Below, piece after piece: positions 8,228-19,000 of a stretch of 64,000 nt of DNA. Both the position numbers and the translations under genes were made by a program. Positions within the stretch are counted from its first letter, which is position 1; each line of letters starts with the position of its first letter. Under the pieces are notes generated by a model. The model saw nothing but the letters and a program-made list of their open reading frames with translations. It had not been told where the DNA came from and did not search any database. This DNA comes from Aureimonas phyllosphaerae. GTDB taxonomy: Bacteria > Pseudomonadota > Alphaproteobacteria > Rhizobiales > Rhizobiaceae. Location of the stretch: positions 105,756 through 169,755 of the forward strand of contig NZ_FOOA01000009.1 in NCBI RefSeq assembly GCF_900113065.1, read 5' to 3'.

Positions 8228-10495
8228 ATGCGAAGCGACTCCTCGGGACCGCGCATCCTTCTGCGCCGGATCAGGGAACTCATGGCCGAACCGCTCGAGG
8301 CGCAGGCGCGCCTCGACGAGATCGTGCGCCAGATCGCCGCCAACATGGTGGCCGAGGTCTGCTCCCTCTATGTGCTGCGCGCCGACGGCATCCTCGAGCT
8401 CTATGCGACGCAAGGCCTGAATCCCGGCTCGGTGCACCTGGCCCAGCTGCGGCTCGGCGAGGGGCTGGTCGGCACGATCGCCGCCACGGCCCGCGCGCTC
8501 AATCTCCAGGACGCGCAGAAGCACCCCGCCTTCACCTACCTGCCGGAGACCGGTGAGGAGATCTTCTACTCCTTCATGGGCGTGCCGATCCTGCGCGCCG
8601 GTCGCACGCTCGGCGTCCTCGTCGTCCAGAACAAGGAAAAGCGCATCTATCGCGACGAGGAGACCGAGGCGCTCGAGACGGTCGCCATGGTGGTCGCCGA
8701 GATGATCGCCGCCGGCAGCCTCGAGGGCCTGTCGCGGCCCGGCGTCGTCCTCGACCTGTCGCGCCCTGTCCATTTCGAAGGGCTGGCACTCGCCGACGGG
8801 ATCGGGCTCGGCCACGTCATCCTCCACGAGCCGCGCGTCGTCGTCACCAACCTCTTCAACGAGGACGCCGAGGCCGAGGTCGCGCGCCTCGAGAAGGCCG
8901 TGTCCTCGCTGCGCATCTCGATCGAGGACATGCTCCAGCGCCGCGACATGGCGGCCGAGGGCGAGCACCGCGCGGTGCTCGAAGCCTATCGCATGTTCGC
9001 GCACGACCGCGGCTGGGTGCGCCGGCTGGAGGAGGCCGTGCGCAACGGCCTGACCGCCGAAGCCTCGGTCGAGAAGGTGCAGAACGACATGCGCGCGCGC
9101 ATGATGCACGCCTCCGACCCGTTCCTGCGCGAGCGGCTGCACGATTTCGACGACCTCGCCAACCGCCTCCTGCGCCAGTTGATGGGCCGCGACGGCGACA
9201 TGTTCGGCGACGGCGTCGCGGGCGACGTCGTGATCGTCGCGCGCTCCATGGGCGCGGCCGAGCTTCTCGACTACCGGCGCGAGCAGATCCGCGGCCTCGT
9301 GCTCGAAGAGGGCGGGGCGACCAGCCACGTCGTGATCGTGGCCCGGGCGCTCGGCATCCCGGTCGTCGGCCAGGCCAAGGGCGCCGTCTCGATGGCCGAG
9401 AAGGGCGATGCGATCATCGTCGATGGCGAGGAGGGGGCGGTGCACCTGCGCCCGCCCGCCGATGTCGAGAAGGTGTTCGTCGAGCGCGTCCAGTTCCGCG
9501 CCAAGCGCCAGCAGCGCTACCAGGCGCTGCGCGACGTGCCGGCGCGCACGCGCGACGGACAGGACGTCGCGCTCCTCATGAACGCCGGCCTCCTCGTCGA
9601 TCTGCCGCAGGTCGAGGCGGCGGGGGCTGCGGGCATCGGGCTCTTCCGCACCGAGTTGCAGTTCATGATCGCCTCGACCATGCCCAAGACCAGCGACCAG
9701 GAGCGCCTGTATTCGGCGGTGCTGGACGCGGCCGACGGCAAGCCGGTCACCTTCCGCACGCTCGATGTCGGCGGCGACAAGGTCCTGCCCTACCTCCACC
9801 AGTCGCCGGAGGAGAACCCGGCGCTCGGCTACCGCGCGCTGCGCCTTGCGCTCGACCGGCCCGGCCTGATGCGCACCCAGCTGCGCGCGCTCCTCAAGGC
9901 GTCGGCGGGGCGCGAGCTGCGCGTCATGTTCCCGATGGTCACCGACCTCGAGGAGTTGCGCCAGGCGCGCGACCTCATCAGCCGCGAGTTCAAGCACCTC
10001 ACGCGCTTCGCCCACGCCATGCCGCGTCGGCTGAAGCTCGGCGCGATGATCGAGGTGCCCTCGCTCCTCTTCCAGCTCGACGAGCTGATGCAACTCGTCG
10101 ACTTCGTCTCGATCGGCTCCAACGACCTGTTCCAGTTCTTCTGCGCGGTCGACCGCGGCAATGCGCAGATCTCGGGTCGCTTCGACGATCTCTCCTCGCC
10201 CTTCATGCGGGCGCTGCGCGAGATCCTCGACGCCGGGCAGCGCCATTCCGTGTCCGTCACGCTCTGCGGCGAGATGGCGGGGCGCCCCTTGTCGGCGATG
10301 GCGTTGATCGGATTGGGGTTCCGGTCCATATCCATGACCTCGTCGGCGATCGGGCCGGTGAAGGCGATGCTGCTCGAGCTCGATGCCGAGGACCTGCACC
10401 GCACGATCACCGCCCATCTCGCCGAACGTCACCCGCGCCAGACCTTCCGGCAGATGCTGGAAGATTACGCGCAGGCACACGCCATTCCCCATTGA
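8228..10495 (+). CDS. ptsP: Nitrogen-type PTS enzyme I (EI-Ntr)
   Basis: A 755-residue phosphoenolpyruvate-protein phosphotransferase. A GAF domain occupies about residues 15-160, as in EI-Ntr rather than sugar-type enzyme I. The HPr-interaction and phosphohistidine domains follow, with [15 protein letters not shown] carrying the active His367. The C-terminal PEP-binding barrel includes FRTELQFM and the [18 protein letters not shown] motif. It feeds the regulatory PTS-Ntr relay (NPr, EIIA-Ntr), which links carbon/nitrogen state to potassium and stress responses. It lies 91 bp after lysC and 52 bp before prfA, a conserved rhizobial neighbourhood. Confidence 0.95.
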   Translation: MRSDSSGPRILLRRIRELMAEPLEAQARLDEIVRQIAANMVAEVCSLYVLRADGILELYATQGLNPGSVHLAQLRLGEGLVGTIAATARALNLQDAQKHPAFTYLPETGEEIFYSFMGVPILRAGRTLGVLVVQNKEKRIYRDEETEALETVAMVVAEMIAAGSLEGLSRPGVVLDLSRPVHFEGLALADGIGLGHVILHEPRVVVTNLFNEDAEAEVARLEKAVSSLRISIEDMLQRRDMAAEGEHRAVLEAYRMFAHDRGWVRRLEEAVRNGLTAEASVEKVQNDMRARMMHASDPFLRERLHDFDDLANRLLRQLMGRDGDMFGDGVAGDVVIVARSMGAAELLDYRREQIRGLVLEEGGATSHVVIVARALGIPVVGQAKGAVSMAEKGDAIIVDGEEGAVHLRPPADVEKVFVERVQFRAKRQQRYQALRDVPARTRDGQDVALLMNAGLLVDLPQVEAAGAAGIGLFRTELQFMIASTMPKTSDQERLYSAVLDAADGKPVTFRTLDVGGDKVLPYLHQSPEENPALGYRALRLALDRPGLMRTQLRALLKASAGRELRVMFPMVTDLEELRQARDLISREFKHLTRFAHAMPRRLKLGAMIEVPSLLFQLDELMQLVDFVSIGSNDLFQFFCAVDRGNAQISGRFDDLSSPFMRALREILDAGQRHSVSVTLCGEMAGRPLSAMALIGLGFRSISMTSSAIGPVKAMLLELDAEDLHRTITAHLAERHPRQTFRQMLEDYAQAHAIPH

Positions 10496-10547
10496 GAGGG
10501 TCGCTGCCGGGCCGCACGGTCCGGCGCGCCCGGACCGGACGACACGC

Positions 10548-11621
10548 ATGGCCATTCTACCCGCCGACACCATGACCGAGATCCTCCGGCGCTCGGATCA
10601 GCTGTCATCGGAGATGGCGTCCGGTCCCGACCACGAGACCTATGCCCGGCTCGCCGCCGAATATGCGGGGCTGGAGGACGTCGTCGCCGGCATCCGCGCC
10701 TATCGCGCGGCCGAAGCCGAGCTCGCGGGCCTGCGCGAGATGCTGGCCGACCCGGCGTCCGACCGCGAGATGCGCGATCTCGCCAGCGCCGAGATCGGCG
10801 AGGTGGAGGATCGGCTCGAGACGCTGTCGAAGGAGCTTCTCGTCCTCCTCCTGCCGAAGGACGCGGCCGACGCCAAGGGCGCGATCCTCGAGATCCGCGC
10901 CGGCACCGGCGGCTCGGAGGCCGGCCTCTTCGCGGGCGATCTCTTCCGCATGTACCAGCGCTATGCCGAAGGGCGCGGCTGGCGCGTCGAAATCATGGAA
11001 GCGTCGGAGGGCGAGGCCGGCGGCTACCGCGAGGTGATCGCCTCGGTGACCGGGCAGGGCGTCTTCTCGCGCCTGAAGTTCGAATCGGGCGTCCACCGTG
11101 TGCAGCGCGTGCCCGCCACCGAATCGGCCGGGCGCATCCACACCTCGGCCGCCACGGTCGCGGTGCTGCCGGAGGCCGAGGAGGTCGACATCGCCATCCG
11201 CAACGAGGACATCCGCATCGACACGATGCGCTCGTCGGGCGCCGGCGGCCAGCACGTCAACACCACCGATTCGGCCGTGCGCATCACGCATCTGCCGACC
11301 GGCATCGTCGTCACCTCGTCGGAGAAGTCGCAGCACCAGAACCGCGCCCGCGCCATGCAGGTGCTGCGCGCCCGGCTCTTCGACATGGAGCGCTCGCGGA
11401 TCGATGCCGAGCGCTCGGCCGACCGCCGCGCGCAGGTGGGCTCCGGCGACCGGTCCGAGCGCATCCGCACCTACAACTTCCCGCAAGGGCGCGTGACCGA
11501 CCACCGCATCAACCTGACGCTCTACAAGCTCGACCGCGTGATCGAGGGCGACATGGACGAACTCGTCGAGGCGCTGGCGGCCGACGACCAGGCCGCGCGC
11601 CTCGCCGCCATGGGCGACTGA
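10548..11621 (+). CDS. prfA: Peptide chain release factor 1
   Basis: A 357-residue class I release factor. The GGQ tripeptide that triggers peptidyl-tRNA hydrolysis is at residues 233-235 in [17 protein letters not shown], and the [20 protein letters not shown] segment precedes it. RF1 reads UAA and UAG stops. The start [13 protein letters not shown] follows ptsP by 52 bp. It is followed at 7 bp by prmC, whose product methylates the Gln of GGQ, so the pairing is functionally meaningful. Confidence 0.97.
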   Translation: MAILPADTMTEILRRSDQLSSEMASGPDHETYARLAAEYAGLEDVVAGIRAYRAAEAELAGLREMLADPASDREMRDLASAEIGEVEDRLETLSKELLVLLLPKDAADAKGAILEIRAGTGGSEAGLFAGDLFRMYQRYAEGRGWRVEIMEASEGEAGGYREVIASVTGQGVFSRLKFESGVHRVQRVPATESAGRIHTSAATVAVLPEAEEVDIAIRNEDIRIDTMRSSGAGGQHVNTTDSAVRITHLPTGIVVTSSEKSQHQNRARAMQVLRARLFDMERSRIDAERSADRRAQVGSGDRSERIRTYNFPQGRVTDHRINLTLYKLDRVIEGDMDELVEALAADDQAARLAAMGD

Positions 11622-11628
11622 GCCGGCC

Positions 11629-12516
11629 GTGACCGCGCCGACCGTCGCCAGCCTTCTCGGCGATCTGCGCGCGCGCCTGCGCGCCGCCGGGCTGGAGAGC
11701 GCGGACCTCGACGCCCGCCTGCTCGTCGCCGCCGCGCTCGAGCTCGATGCCGCCGGCCTGATCCTGCGAGCCGGCGACCGCGTGGATGCCGGCGCCGCGG
11801 CGCGGCTCGAGACCATGGCGGCGCGGCGGCTCGGCTTCGAGCCGGTGCACCGCATCCTCGGGTACCGGGCCTTCGGCGAACACGAGTTCGCCCTGTCGCC
11901 CGACACGCTGGAGCCCCGGCCCGACACCGAGGCGCTGGTGGATCTCGCCAGCGAGGTTCTGGCGCGCCGGGGCGACGGGCCGCTCCTCTTTGCCGATGTC
12001 GGCACCGGCACCGGGGCGATCGCCGTGTGCCTTCTGTCGCGTCTTCCGCACTCGCGCGGGATCGCGATCGATCTTGCGGAAGGGGCGCTCGCGATGGCCC
12101 GCGCTAATGCCGAGGCTGCGGGCGTCGCCGACCGCTTCTGGCCGCTGCGGGCCGACTACCTTTCGGCCCTCCGGCCGCCGCTCGACGCGGTCGTGTCCAA
12201 CCCGCCCTATATCCCGACCGCCGATCTCGACGGGCTCGACCCCGGCGTCCGGCGGTTCGATCCGGCGCTGGCGCTCGACGGCGGCGCGGACGGGCTCGAC
12301 GCCTATCGCCGGATCGTCGAGGAGGCGGCGCGGCTTCTGCCGGCCGGCGGCGACTTGCTGCTCGAGATCGGCCGGGGGCAGGAACACGACGTGGCTCGAC
12401 TGGCCGAAGCGGCCGGGTTCGTCTCCATGGCGTGGCGGAGCGATCTCGCCGGTATCGTGCGCGCGCTGTGGTTCCGGCGCGACAGCGATGGGGAAAACGA
12501 GGGGCGGATCGCATGA
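11629..12516 (+). CDS. prmC: Release factor glutamine methyltransferase
   Basis: A 295-residue SAM-dependent methyltransferase that N5-methylates the Gln of the release-factor GGQ motif. It has the N-terminal helical domain, the substrate-contact segment RILGYRAFGEHEFALSPD, the SAM loop FADVGTGTGAIAVCLL, and the catalytic SNPPYIP motif with Asn191. The start codon is GTG, seven bases after the prfA stop. The tail (DSDGENEGRIA) is variable in the family. Confidence 0.95.
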   Translation: MTAPTVASLLGDLRARLRAAGLESADLDARLLVAAALELDAAGLILRAGDRVDAGAAARLETMAARRLGFEPVHRILGYRAFGEHEFALSPDTLEPRPDTEALVDLASEVLARRGDGPLLFADVGTGTGAIAVCLLSRLPHSRGIAIDLAEGALAMARANAEAAGVADRFWPLRADYLSALRPPLDAVVSNPPYIPTADLDGLDPGVRRFDPALALDGGADGLDAYRRIVEEAARLLPAGGDLLLEIGRGQEHDVARLAEAAGFVSMAWRSDLAGIVRALWFRRDSDGENEGRIA

Positions 12517-12846
12517 TTTCCAAGGTCTCCGGCCCTTTGCCCCTTGTGAGGGGAGGGGCGAGCCACTAGTGTTTCCCAGCAAAGGCGGATGACGCGAGGG
12601 GTTTGTCCCCCGACCTCGGCTTCGGAACGCGCTCCAGGTAGGACGCTCGAACGCCGCCGCCCCGTTCGGCAAGACGGCCAGGGATGGCGCCGCACCGGAC
12701 AGAAAGCTTCCATGAAGGGCATTGCCAGCCGGGTCCTCGGAGCCGGGCGGCCGGGTGCCAGACAGTTCCCCCGCGAGGCGACGCGAAGTCCGCTCGCGAC
12801 GCAAAGGAAGACCCGGCCCGGGACGCCGGACGATCCAGAAAACAGG
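12517..12846 (+). other. 330-bp gene-free leader before the DUF4167 gene
   Basis: No separate gene is visible. The DUF4167 frame stays open through much of this stretch (an in-frame ATG at 12712), but the extra residues look like random basic sequence and do not fit the family start. The stretch therefore probably holds the promoter and 5' untranslated region of the downstream gene. Confidence 0.5.
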
Positions 12847-14181
12847 ATGAGCATGAGGCCAGGACAGCAGCAGCAGAACAAGCAGCGCATGCGCGGACGC
12901 GGGCAGCGCAAGGGCCCCAATCCGCTGTCGCGGAGCTTCGAGTCCAACGGTCCCGACGTCAAGATCCGCGGCACGGCCCAGCACATCGCCGACAAGTACA
13001 CGACGCTGGCGCGCGACGCGGCCGCGGCCGGCGACCGGGTGATGGCCGAGAATTACCTCCAGCACGCCGAGCACTACGGCCGCATCGTGGCCGCCGCGCA
13101 GGGTCAGTTCCAGCCGAGCCAGCCCGAGCGCGACTATGCCGACTTCGACGAAGAGGACGGCGACGAGGCGCAGGGCGCCGACATGGGTCTCGGCCAGCCC
13201 TACGCCGGCGGTCAGGACCGCCAGCCGAACGGTTACCAGGGCGATCGCCAGCCGGGCCAGGGTGACCGCCAGCACGGCGCCGAGCGCCAGGGTGGAGACC
13301 GCCCGCAGGGCGACCGCCAGAACTTCCGCGACAACCAGAACGGCCGCGGCGAACGCCGCGACCACCGCGACAATCGCGGGGACCGGCCGTTCCAGAATCG
13401 CGACGGCCAGAACCGTGACCATCAGAACCGCGATGGGCAGAACCGCGACGGTTTCGCTCGCGAGGGCGGCTTCCGCGACGGCCAGAACCGGGACGGCCAG
13501 AACCGCGAGGATCGTCGCGACCGCGATCAGCGTCATCCCGGAACGGGCCCGCAGCCCTTCCCGCAGGCGTTCGAGACCGAGGGCGAGGGCGCGGCGCCTC
13601 GCCAGGACGGCCAGCGCTTCGAGGGCAGTCGGCGCGAGAGCCGCCGCGAGCGCGCCCGCATGAACGACCGCAGCGGCGAGCGCCGCTTCGAGGAGCGTTT
13701 CGGCCGCCAGCGTCATGGCGACGACGAGCCGCGCACCGATGCGCCGGCCGCCGAACACCGTCCGCAAGCCGAAACGTCCGTGCCGGCGCCGGTCCCCGCC
13801 GAGATCGCGCCCGCGCCGGTTGCCGCGGCGGAGCCTTTGGCATCCCAGCCTTCGGCGCCTGTCGCCGAAGCCGTCTCGACCGATACGACCGCCGGCGAGC
13901 CCCGCGGGCGCGGTCGTCGGCGCCGGGATGCGGCGGTGGACGATGGCGCTGCCATCGCTCCTGCCGCGCCGTCCGAACCCGTCGCTGCGCCGGTCCCGCA
14001 ACCCGAAGACGCCGCGCCGCCGCGCCGTCGCGCCGCCAAGCCCGCGGTCCCGGTCGATGCACCGACGGCTGGCGAGGACGAGGCTGCGCCCAAGCGGCGC
14101 GCGGCCAAGCCCCGGCGCAAGAAGGACGAGGGTGAGGGCGGTGACGAGCGGTCCCCGGCGCTGGTCGGCACCGACAGCTGA
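12847..14181 (+). CDS. DUF4167 domain protein with long disordered tail
   Basis: A 444-residue protein. The conserved Rhizobiales DUF4167 domain is at the N-terminus: MRPGQQQQNKQRMRGRG, then IRGTAQHIADKYTTLARDA and MAENYLQHAEHYGRI (to about residue 85). The remainder is predicted disordered. It begins with Asn/Arg/Asp/Gly/Gln-rich short repeats of the QNRDG type (roughly residues 110-230), continues through an Arg/Glu-rich segment and then Ala/Pro-rich sequence, and ends in a basic PKRRAAKPRRKKDE tail. The composition suggests nucleic-acid binding, but the function is unproven. The ATG at 12847 is followed by an in-frame ATG at 12853 with slightly better spacing to AGG. Confidence 0.9.
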   Translation: MSMRPGQQQQNKQRMRGRGQRKGPNPLSRSFESNGPDVKIRGTAQHIADKYTTLARDAAAAGDRVMAENYLQHAEHYGRIVAAAQGQFQPSQPERDYADFDEEDGDEAQGADMGLGQPYAGGQDRQPNGYQGDRQPGQGDRQHGAERQGGDRPQGDRQNFRDNQNGRGERRDHRDNRGDRPFQNRDGQNRDHQNRDGQNRDGFAREGGFRDGQNRDGQNREDRRDRDQRHPGTGPQPFPQAFETEGEGAAPRQDGQRFEGSRRESRRERARMNDRSGERRFEERFGRQRHGDDEPRTDAPAAEHRPQAETSVPAPVPAEIAPAPVAAAEPLASQPSAPVAEAVSTDTTAGEPRGRGRRRRDAAVDDGAAIAPAAPSEPVAAPVPQPEDAAPPRRRAAKPAVPVDAPTAGEDEAAPKRRAAKPRRKKDEGEGGDERSPALVGTDS

Positions 14182-14213
14182 GACGCCGGCGCCTTCCAGC
14201 CTTATTCTGAGCG

Positions 14214-14242
14214 AAAGGCCCGGCACATTCTGCCGGGCCTTT
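14214..14242 (+). terminator. Intrinsic terminator after the DUF4167 gene
   Basis: AAAGGCCCGGCA and TGCCGGGCCTTT form a perfect 12-bp stem around a five-base loop, 33 bp past the stop. A CGGCTTTC stretch follows instead of a clean T run, but the stem itself ends in TTT. Confidence 0.85.
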
Positions 14243-14368
14243 CGGCTTTCCGAGGCCGGCTTTCACGAGACGTGATAGTGATCGCCGGGCGACCGGCCCC
14301 ATCGGAGTGGCAACCGCGCACCGCTTGTCCGTCCCATGCAACTTACCTACGGGAAGCTGTTATGAAAT

Positions 14369-14394
14369 GGTTGCAATCATGCTGTCATGCAACC
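14369..14394. promoter_or_regulatory. Inverted repeat GGTTGCA-N12-TGCAACC
   Basis: A perfect 7-bp inverted repeat spaced by 12 bases lies 65 bp ahead of the small gene at 14459. Two more TGCAAC-like half sites lie nearby (14337-14342 and the TTGTTGC at 14397). The half-site matches elements upstream of the RTX gene 5 kb away, so a shared DNA-binding regulator is possible. Confidence 0.5.
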
Positions 14395-14458
14395 TATTGT
14401 TGCTGTCGAGGCGGAGCAGGAGCGACAAGCGGTGATCTGGGTGAGGCAGGAGGAGAGC

Positions 14459-14752
14459 ATGGCGGGGCGGGGCGAACAACTGTCCGGGTCGATCGGGTCG
14501 GTGGGTTTCGAAGGGGCGGCGATGATGATCGGTTACAAGCTCGGCGCGAACGGTCTGGAGCCCTTGTCGGGTGACGCCACGTTGGCAGGCACGGACCCGA
14601 CCGGCGAGACACAGTCGTCGCGGCAGGTCGACGAGCGCACCGCCGTCTATCTCCTGTCGCTCGCCCGCGAACTCCTTCGTCGTGACCACAGCGCGATCGC
14701 CGGGATGATCGATTATGCGATCGCCGAGATCGAGAGTGGGCCCGAGCAGTAG
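14459..14752 (+). CDS. Small hypothetical protein
   Basis: A 97-residue protein. The start is decided by a strong AGGAGGAGA ribosome-binding site directly ahead of the ATG for MAGRGEQLSG; the frame opens 24 codons earlier without such a site. The N-terminal half is Gly/Ser-rich. The C-terminal half forms an amphipathic helix pair (AVYLLSLARELLRRDHSAIAGMIDYAIAEIE). I see no signal peptide, membrane segment or recognisable domain. It stands alone between a terminator and a long gene-free stretch, and TTGCA-type inverted repeats precede it. Confidence 0.65.
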   Translation: MAGRGEQLSGSIGSVGFEGAAMMIGYKLGANGLEPLSGDATLAGTDPTGETQSSRQVDERTAVYLLSLARELLRRDHSAIAGMIDYAIAEIESGPEQ

Positions 14753-14799
14753 GCACAAGATCCCCATTGCGCCGATGGCGGCGCGCTAGGATGGAATGC

Positions 14800-14823
14800 A
14801 AACGCCGGCTTTCGCGCCGGCGT
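14800..14823 (+). terminator. Hairpin after the small gene
   Basis: AACGCCGGC and GCCGGCGTT pair around a short TTTCGC loop, 47 bp past the stop of the small gene. No T run follows, so it may act as a weak terminator or an mRNA 3' end. Confidence 0.5.
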
Positions 14824-15914
14824 TCATCGTTGCACCGTCCGAGGCGGCTTCGGGTCGCCGTATACCTTCACGAGACGCGGCTTTGCGGTGTCGGCTCTTC
14901 GCTGGCCGATTGAACCAGTCCGAGGAGCAAGGATCCAATGCGCTCGGCATCGCCCACTCCCCGCGTTCGGGAATGACTTGACGCTCGATGCGCCGACACG
15001 GTCCGGCATCTGCCTCGATCGAACCTGGGTGTCGAAGCATGGTACCGCCCCGAACAGGCCCCACTGGCCCGTTGAGCGACCCTTCAGTGCCCGTGGGTTC
15101 CAGAGCCCGGATGGCACGGGGCCGGCGCACGATCGGATGTCGGTAGGCAACTTCAGTGCCAAAACACCCTGTCTGCCGCCTGTGAGGGTAGGGTGATGCT
15201 GCCTCAGTAGGCGTATCGGTTTGACATCGCGCTTCCACCGGATCGTGTCAGAACCCGGATATCAGTCGGGCCTCGGTCCGAACGGCATCTTCCGGCCCAT
15301 GGCATGCGCAGGCGATCGCTTCGAGCTTTGAGGGCTTCGTGCTGACCATCCCGCACCTCTGCGGGTGTCGGCGGGAGGCCTCTCGGCGGGAACCAACCTC
15401 ATTCAAAAGTGGCTCTGTCGATAGACGGCGACGCGTCGACAGCCTTGCCGGGTAGATCGGCTTAGTCGTTTCCTCCCTTCCTGGCCGGTTGCTGATGTCA
15501 TCGCGGATGACAGTGGCTCCGAGCGGTTTGGGCAGGTCGTGATGGCCGGCACTCAGCGAAGATTCGCTCGCGGTTCGAATGGTCCGCGCGTCGGGCGCGG
15601 ACGGCTGTCGGTAAAATCGTGTACAGCATTCCCTGACCCCCTTGGCTTTCGCTCAACCCGGTCAGCCAACGCCGATTCCCTCGGCTCGGCGGCAGGGCGT
15701 CGACTGACCCGACTAGCACTCGACGGGGCGGAGGATCACAAGATCCGGGTCCTCTCCCGCAATGGCTGAACATCAAGTCTCGTGACCCGCAGAGACCATC
15801 GCTAAGCCGATCCCGTTGCGTGTCCTCGGTCTGCATGGAGCGCAAACGATGACGAGTTCGAAGCCGAGATGCTTGAGCGAAATGTGGGACGGTTGAGCTT
15901 CGCGCGAAACGAGT

Positions 15915-15945
15915 GCGCCCGCTCCCTTTGGGCGGGAGCGGGCGC
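15915..15945. terminator. Long GC hairpin in the gene-free region
   Basis: GCGCCCGCTCCC and GGGAGCGGGCGC form a perfect 12-bp stem with a seven-base loop. It lies about 95 bp beyond the end of the RTX gene and has no flanking T or A run. It could be a second transcript-end hairpin or part of a structured RNA. Confidence 0.45.
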
Positions 15946-16000
15946 GCAGGGCGACCAGACTTGGAAGTATCGTGGGGATCCTAGGAGGGCACCCTGTCGG

Positions 16001-16030
16001 AAGGGCAGGCCGCGCGGGGCGGCCTGCCTT
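16001..16030 (-). terminator. Hairpin after the RTX gene
   Basis: On the minus strand AAGGCAGGCCG and CGGCCTGCCCTT form a long stem around a short GC loop, beginning 11 bp past the RTX stop. This is the likely transcript end of the RTX gene. Confidence 0.7.
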
Positions 16031-16041
16031 GGCGTGTGGCG

Positions 16042-19000
16042 TCAGACGATGTCCGAGGCCGCGAGGTTGGTGACGCCGGCCAGCTGCACCACCAGATCGG
16101 CGCTGCCGTTCTGGTCGCTGTCGACGAAGAGCCAGCCATCGCTGCCCACCGTCTGGAAGCTGTAGAGCGTCGGGCCCGAGGCGTTGGCAAAGGCCGCGTT
16201 GGCGTTGTTCAGCGCACCGTCGTAGGTGGCCGCCGAACCCGTTCCGAACGTCGTGGCGGAACCCGCCGCGAGGCCGAAGTCGAGGATATCGTCACCGACG
16301 GTGAAGCCCTCGATGCGATCTGCCGCACCGAACGCCGTGCCCGAAGACCCGGCGCCGAACAGGAACGTGTCGACGCCCGCGCCGGCCACCATCGTGTCGG
16401 CACCCGCGCCGCCGACGATGGTGTTGTCACCGCCGCCCGAGACGATCCGGTCGTTGCCGCCGTTTCCGTAGACTAGCGAGTCGCCCGATCCGAGGAGGAT
16501 CGTATCGCTGCCGTCGGCCGCGTCGAGCGAGCTCCGGCCGCCGAAGACCGTGGCGCTGACCGACGAGTCCGACAGGTCGATGAGATCGGAATCTTCGCCG
16601 CCGTAGATCGTCACGCTGTTCGAGGCCGAGCCGCCGAAGACGGAGATTGTGTCGTTGCCGACGCCGCCGAAGATGGTCGACTGGCTGGTCACGTCGCCTT
16701 CGAGGTTGAATTCGAGCGTGATGTCGTCCGCACCGCCGTTACCGGTAATGAGGGCGTTGCCCGAGCCCTCCGCGACGACATAGATGTCGTCGGCATCGTC
16801 GGTCGGGTCGACGCCGGTCTGACCACCGAACACGGTGACGTTGCCGTCGCCGAACTCGACGTAGATGTCGTCCGAACCCTGGTCGCCCGAAACTTGCGAG
16901 TTGTCGCCGATCGCGTCCGCAACATAGGCATCGATCGTGTCGTTGCCGACACCGCCGTAGACGGAGGCTGCCGCGGCGATGACCTCGATATAGTCGTCTC
17001 CGCCGTTGCCGAAGACCAAGGCGTTGCCGAAGGTTTCGACGTAGATGTCGTCCGCGTCGTCCGTCGGATCCACGCTGCCGGTGCCGCCGTAGACGGTCAC
17101 GTCGTCGTAGGCGTCGATATCGATCACGTCGGAGCCCGCGCCGCCGTAGACGAGGGACTTGCCGGTGAGAGTTCCACCCTCACCGAAGACGAGGCCGCCG
17201 TAGAGGGTGTCATCGCCGTCACCGCCATACACGGTGGCCTCGCTCGACTCCCATTCGACGTAATCGTCGCCGCCATTGCCGAAGATCAGCGCGCTGCCAG
17301 ATACACCGACCGAAATCTCGTCGTCGCCATCGTTCGGATCGACATCCGCACCACCGCCATAGACGGTGGCGTTGCCGCCGCCGGTCACGGTGATCTCGTC
17401 CTCGCCGGCACCGCCGACCACGAGTGCCTCGGTATTAAAGGACACATCGAGCAGATCGTCGCCCGTGCCGCCGTAGACCGTGACGCGGTTGCCGGTGACG
17501 AGGACGTCATCATCGCCTTCGCCGCCATAGACCTCGTTGTCACCCGTTCCCTGAACGACGATCAGGTCGTCGCCGCCGTTCCCGGTGACGAGGTTGTCGC
17601 CGTTGCCGAGAACCACGATGACGTCGGCGCCGTCATCGGCGTCCACCGCGCTGTCGCCACCATAGACCGTGTTGTCGCCGTTCGAGCGCACGAGAATCGC
17701 ATCGACGCCGCCCGTTGGATCGGCGCGCTCGAGGGCGTCCAGGATGTCACCGAAGTCACTGTTGAGACCGTCGGGCAGGAGGCTGGTGTAGCTCGAGGCG
17801 TCGTTGTCGCCGCCGACCACGAGATTGCTGCCGTTGCCGGGCTCATCACCGAACACGTTGATGCCGATGACATCTCCGCCCAGGCCACCATAGATCGTGT
17901 TGTCGCCGGTTCCCTCGACGAGGACGAGATCGCTGCCGCCGTTGCCGTAGAGGAGGTTGTTTCCGTTGCCGATGACGCCGATGATGTCGCTACCGTCGGC
18001 TGCGTCTTCCGCACCCGTTCCGCCGTACACCGTGTTGTCGCCGTTGCTTTCGACGAGGATGGCATCCACGCCGGTGACTTCGCTGGCAGCCGCGAGAGAC
18101 GCGGGATTGAAGCCGGACAGGAAGGCGACAGCCAGACCCGGATTGAGCACCGAGCTCGTGTTCCCGCCGCCGTAGATCAGGTTGTTGCCGTTGGAGCCTT
18201 CCGCACCGACGACGATCACGTCGTTGCCGTCGCCGCCATAGACACTGTTGTTGCCGATGCCGTTGATCTGGATGAAATCGTCACCGCCGTTGCCGTAGAC
18301 GAGGTTGTCCCCGTTGCCGTTGACGGTGATCTCATCGCCGCCGTCCGTCGGATCGCTTGCGCCGGTGCCGCCGTAGATCGTGTTGTCGCCGTTGCCGGTA
18401 ACCGTGATCTCGTCACTGCCTTCGCCGCCGTAGATCAGGTTGTCACCGCCACCTGCCACGATCGTGTCGTCGCCCTGGCCGCCGTAAACCGTGTTGTCAC
18501 CCGCGCCGGCATCGATCGAATCGTTCCCCTCGTTGCCGAAGATCAGATCGTCGCCGTCGCCGCCGGAGATGGTGTCGTTGCCGGTGCCACCGATGATGGT
18601 GTCGTTGCCGGCACCGCCGATCAGGGAATCGTTGCCCGTGCCGCCGTCGATCGAGTCGTCGCCGGCTCCCCCGTCGATGGTGTCGTTACCGGAGCCGCCC
18701 AGAAGCGTGTCGTTGCCGGTCCCGCCGTTGATCGAGTCGTCGCCGGCACCGCCGTCGATCGAATCGTTGCCGCCACCGCCGATGATGGTGTCATTACCGG
18801 ACCCGCCGATCAGCGTGTTGTCGCCACCGTCACCGATGATAACCTCGCCGCCGTCGCCTACGACGCCGCCATCACCCGGGAAGATCACCAGCTCGCCGTT
18901 GATCTCCAGAAGACCGTTCAGAATGCTGATGTCGACGCCAACCAGCAGAAGCTGGGCGCCGTTGCTCAGCGTCAGCTGAACGTTCCCGTCGACCTCCAGG

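Larger units (their letters stand above)
14753..16041. other. 1.29-kb region without a convincing gene
   Basis: By eye the base composition is less GC-extreme than in the flanks, and no frame has a good ribosome-binding site with family-like protein. Short open frames of about 60-115 codons exist on both strands, but their products are Arg/Pro/Ser-rich and unrecognisable. Two clear hairpins sit at its ends (14800-14823 and 15915-15945). The region separates the small gene from the tail of the RTX gene. It could be a decayed gene, a long untranslated region or an unrecognised RNA; I cannot choose among these. Confidence 0.5.

Noticed and set aside
8051..10573. An 840-codon open frame antisense to ptsP
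   Set aside because: Long antisense frames are expected at this GC content. The product is a His/Arg/Glu-rich low-complexity string, while ptsP matches a family along its full length.
12712..12846. N-terminal extension of the DUF4167 protein from an upstream ATG
   Set aside because: The frame is open, but the added residues do not look like the family, whose proteins begin at MRPGQQ.
14824..15240. Short open frames on both strands in the gene-free region
   Set aside because: They lack ribosome-binding sites and give Arg/Pro/Ser-rich products without recognisable similarity.
15560..15600. A tRNA-like GGTTCGAATGG sequence
   Set aside because: It resembles a T-arm, but no acceptor stem, anticodon arm or D-arm can be folded around it.
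18412..18834. Regular 27-bp DNA repeats that could suggest a CRISPR or minisatellite
   Set aside because: The period is exactly nine codons and encodes RTX nonapeptides; there are no unique spacers.
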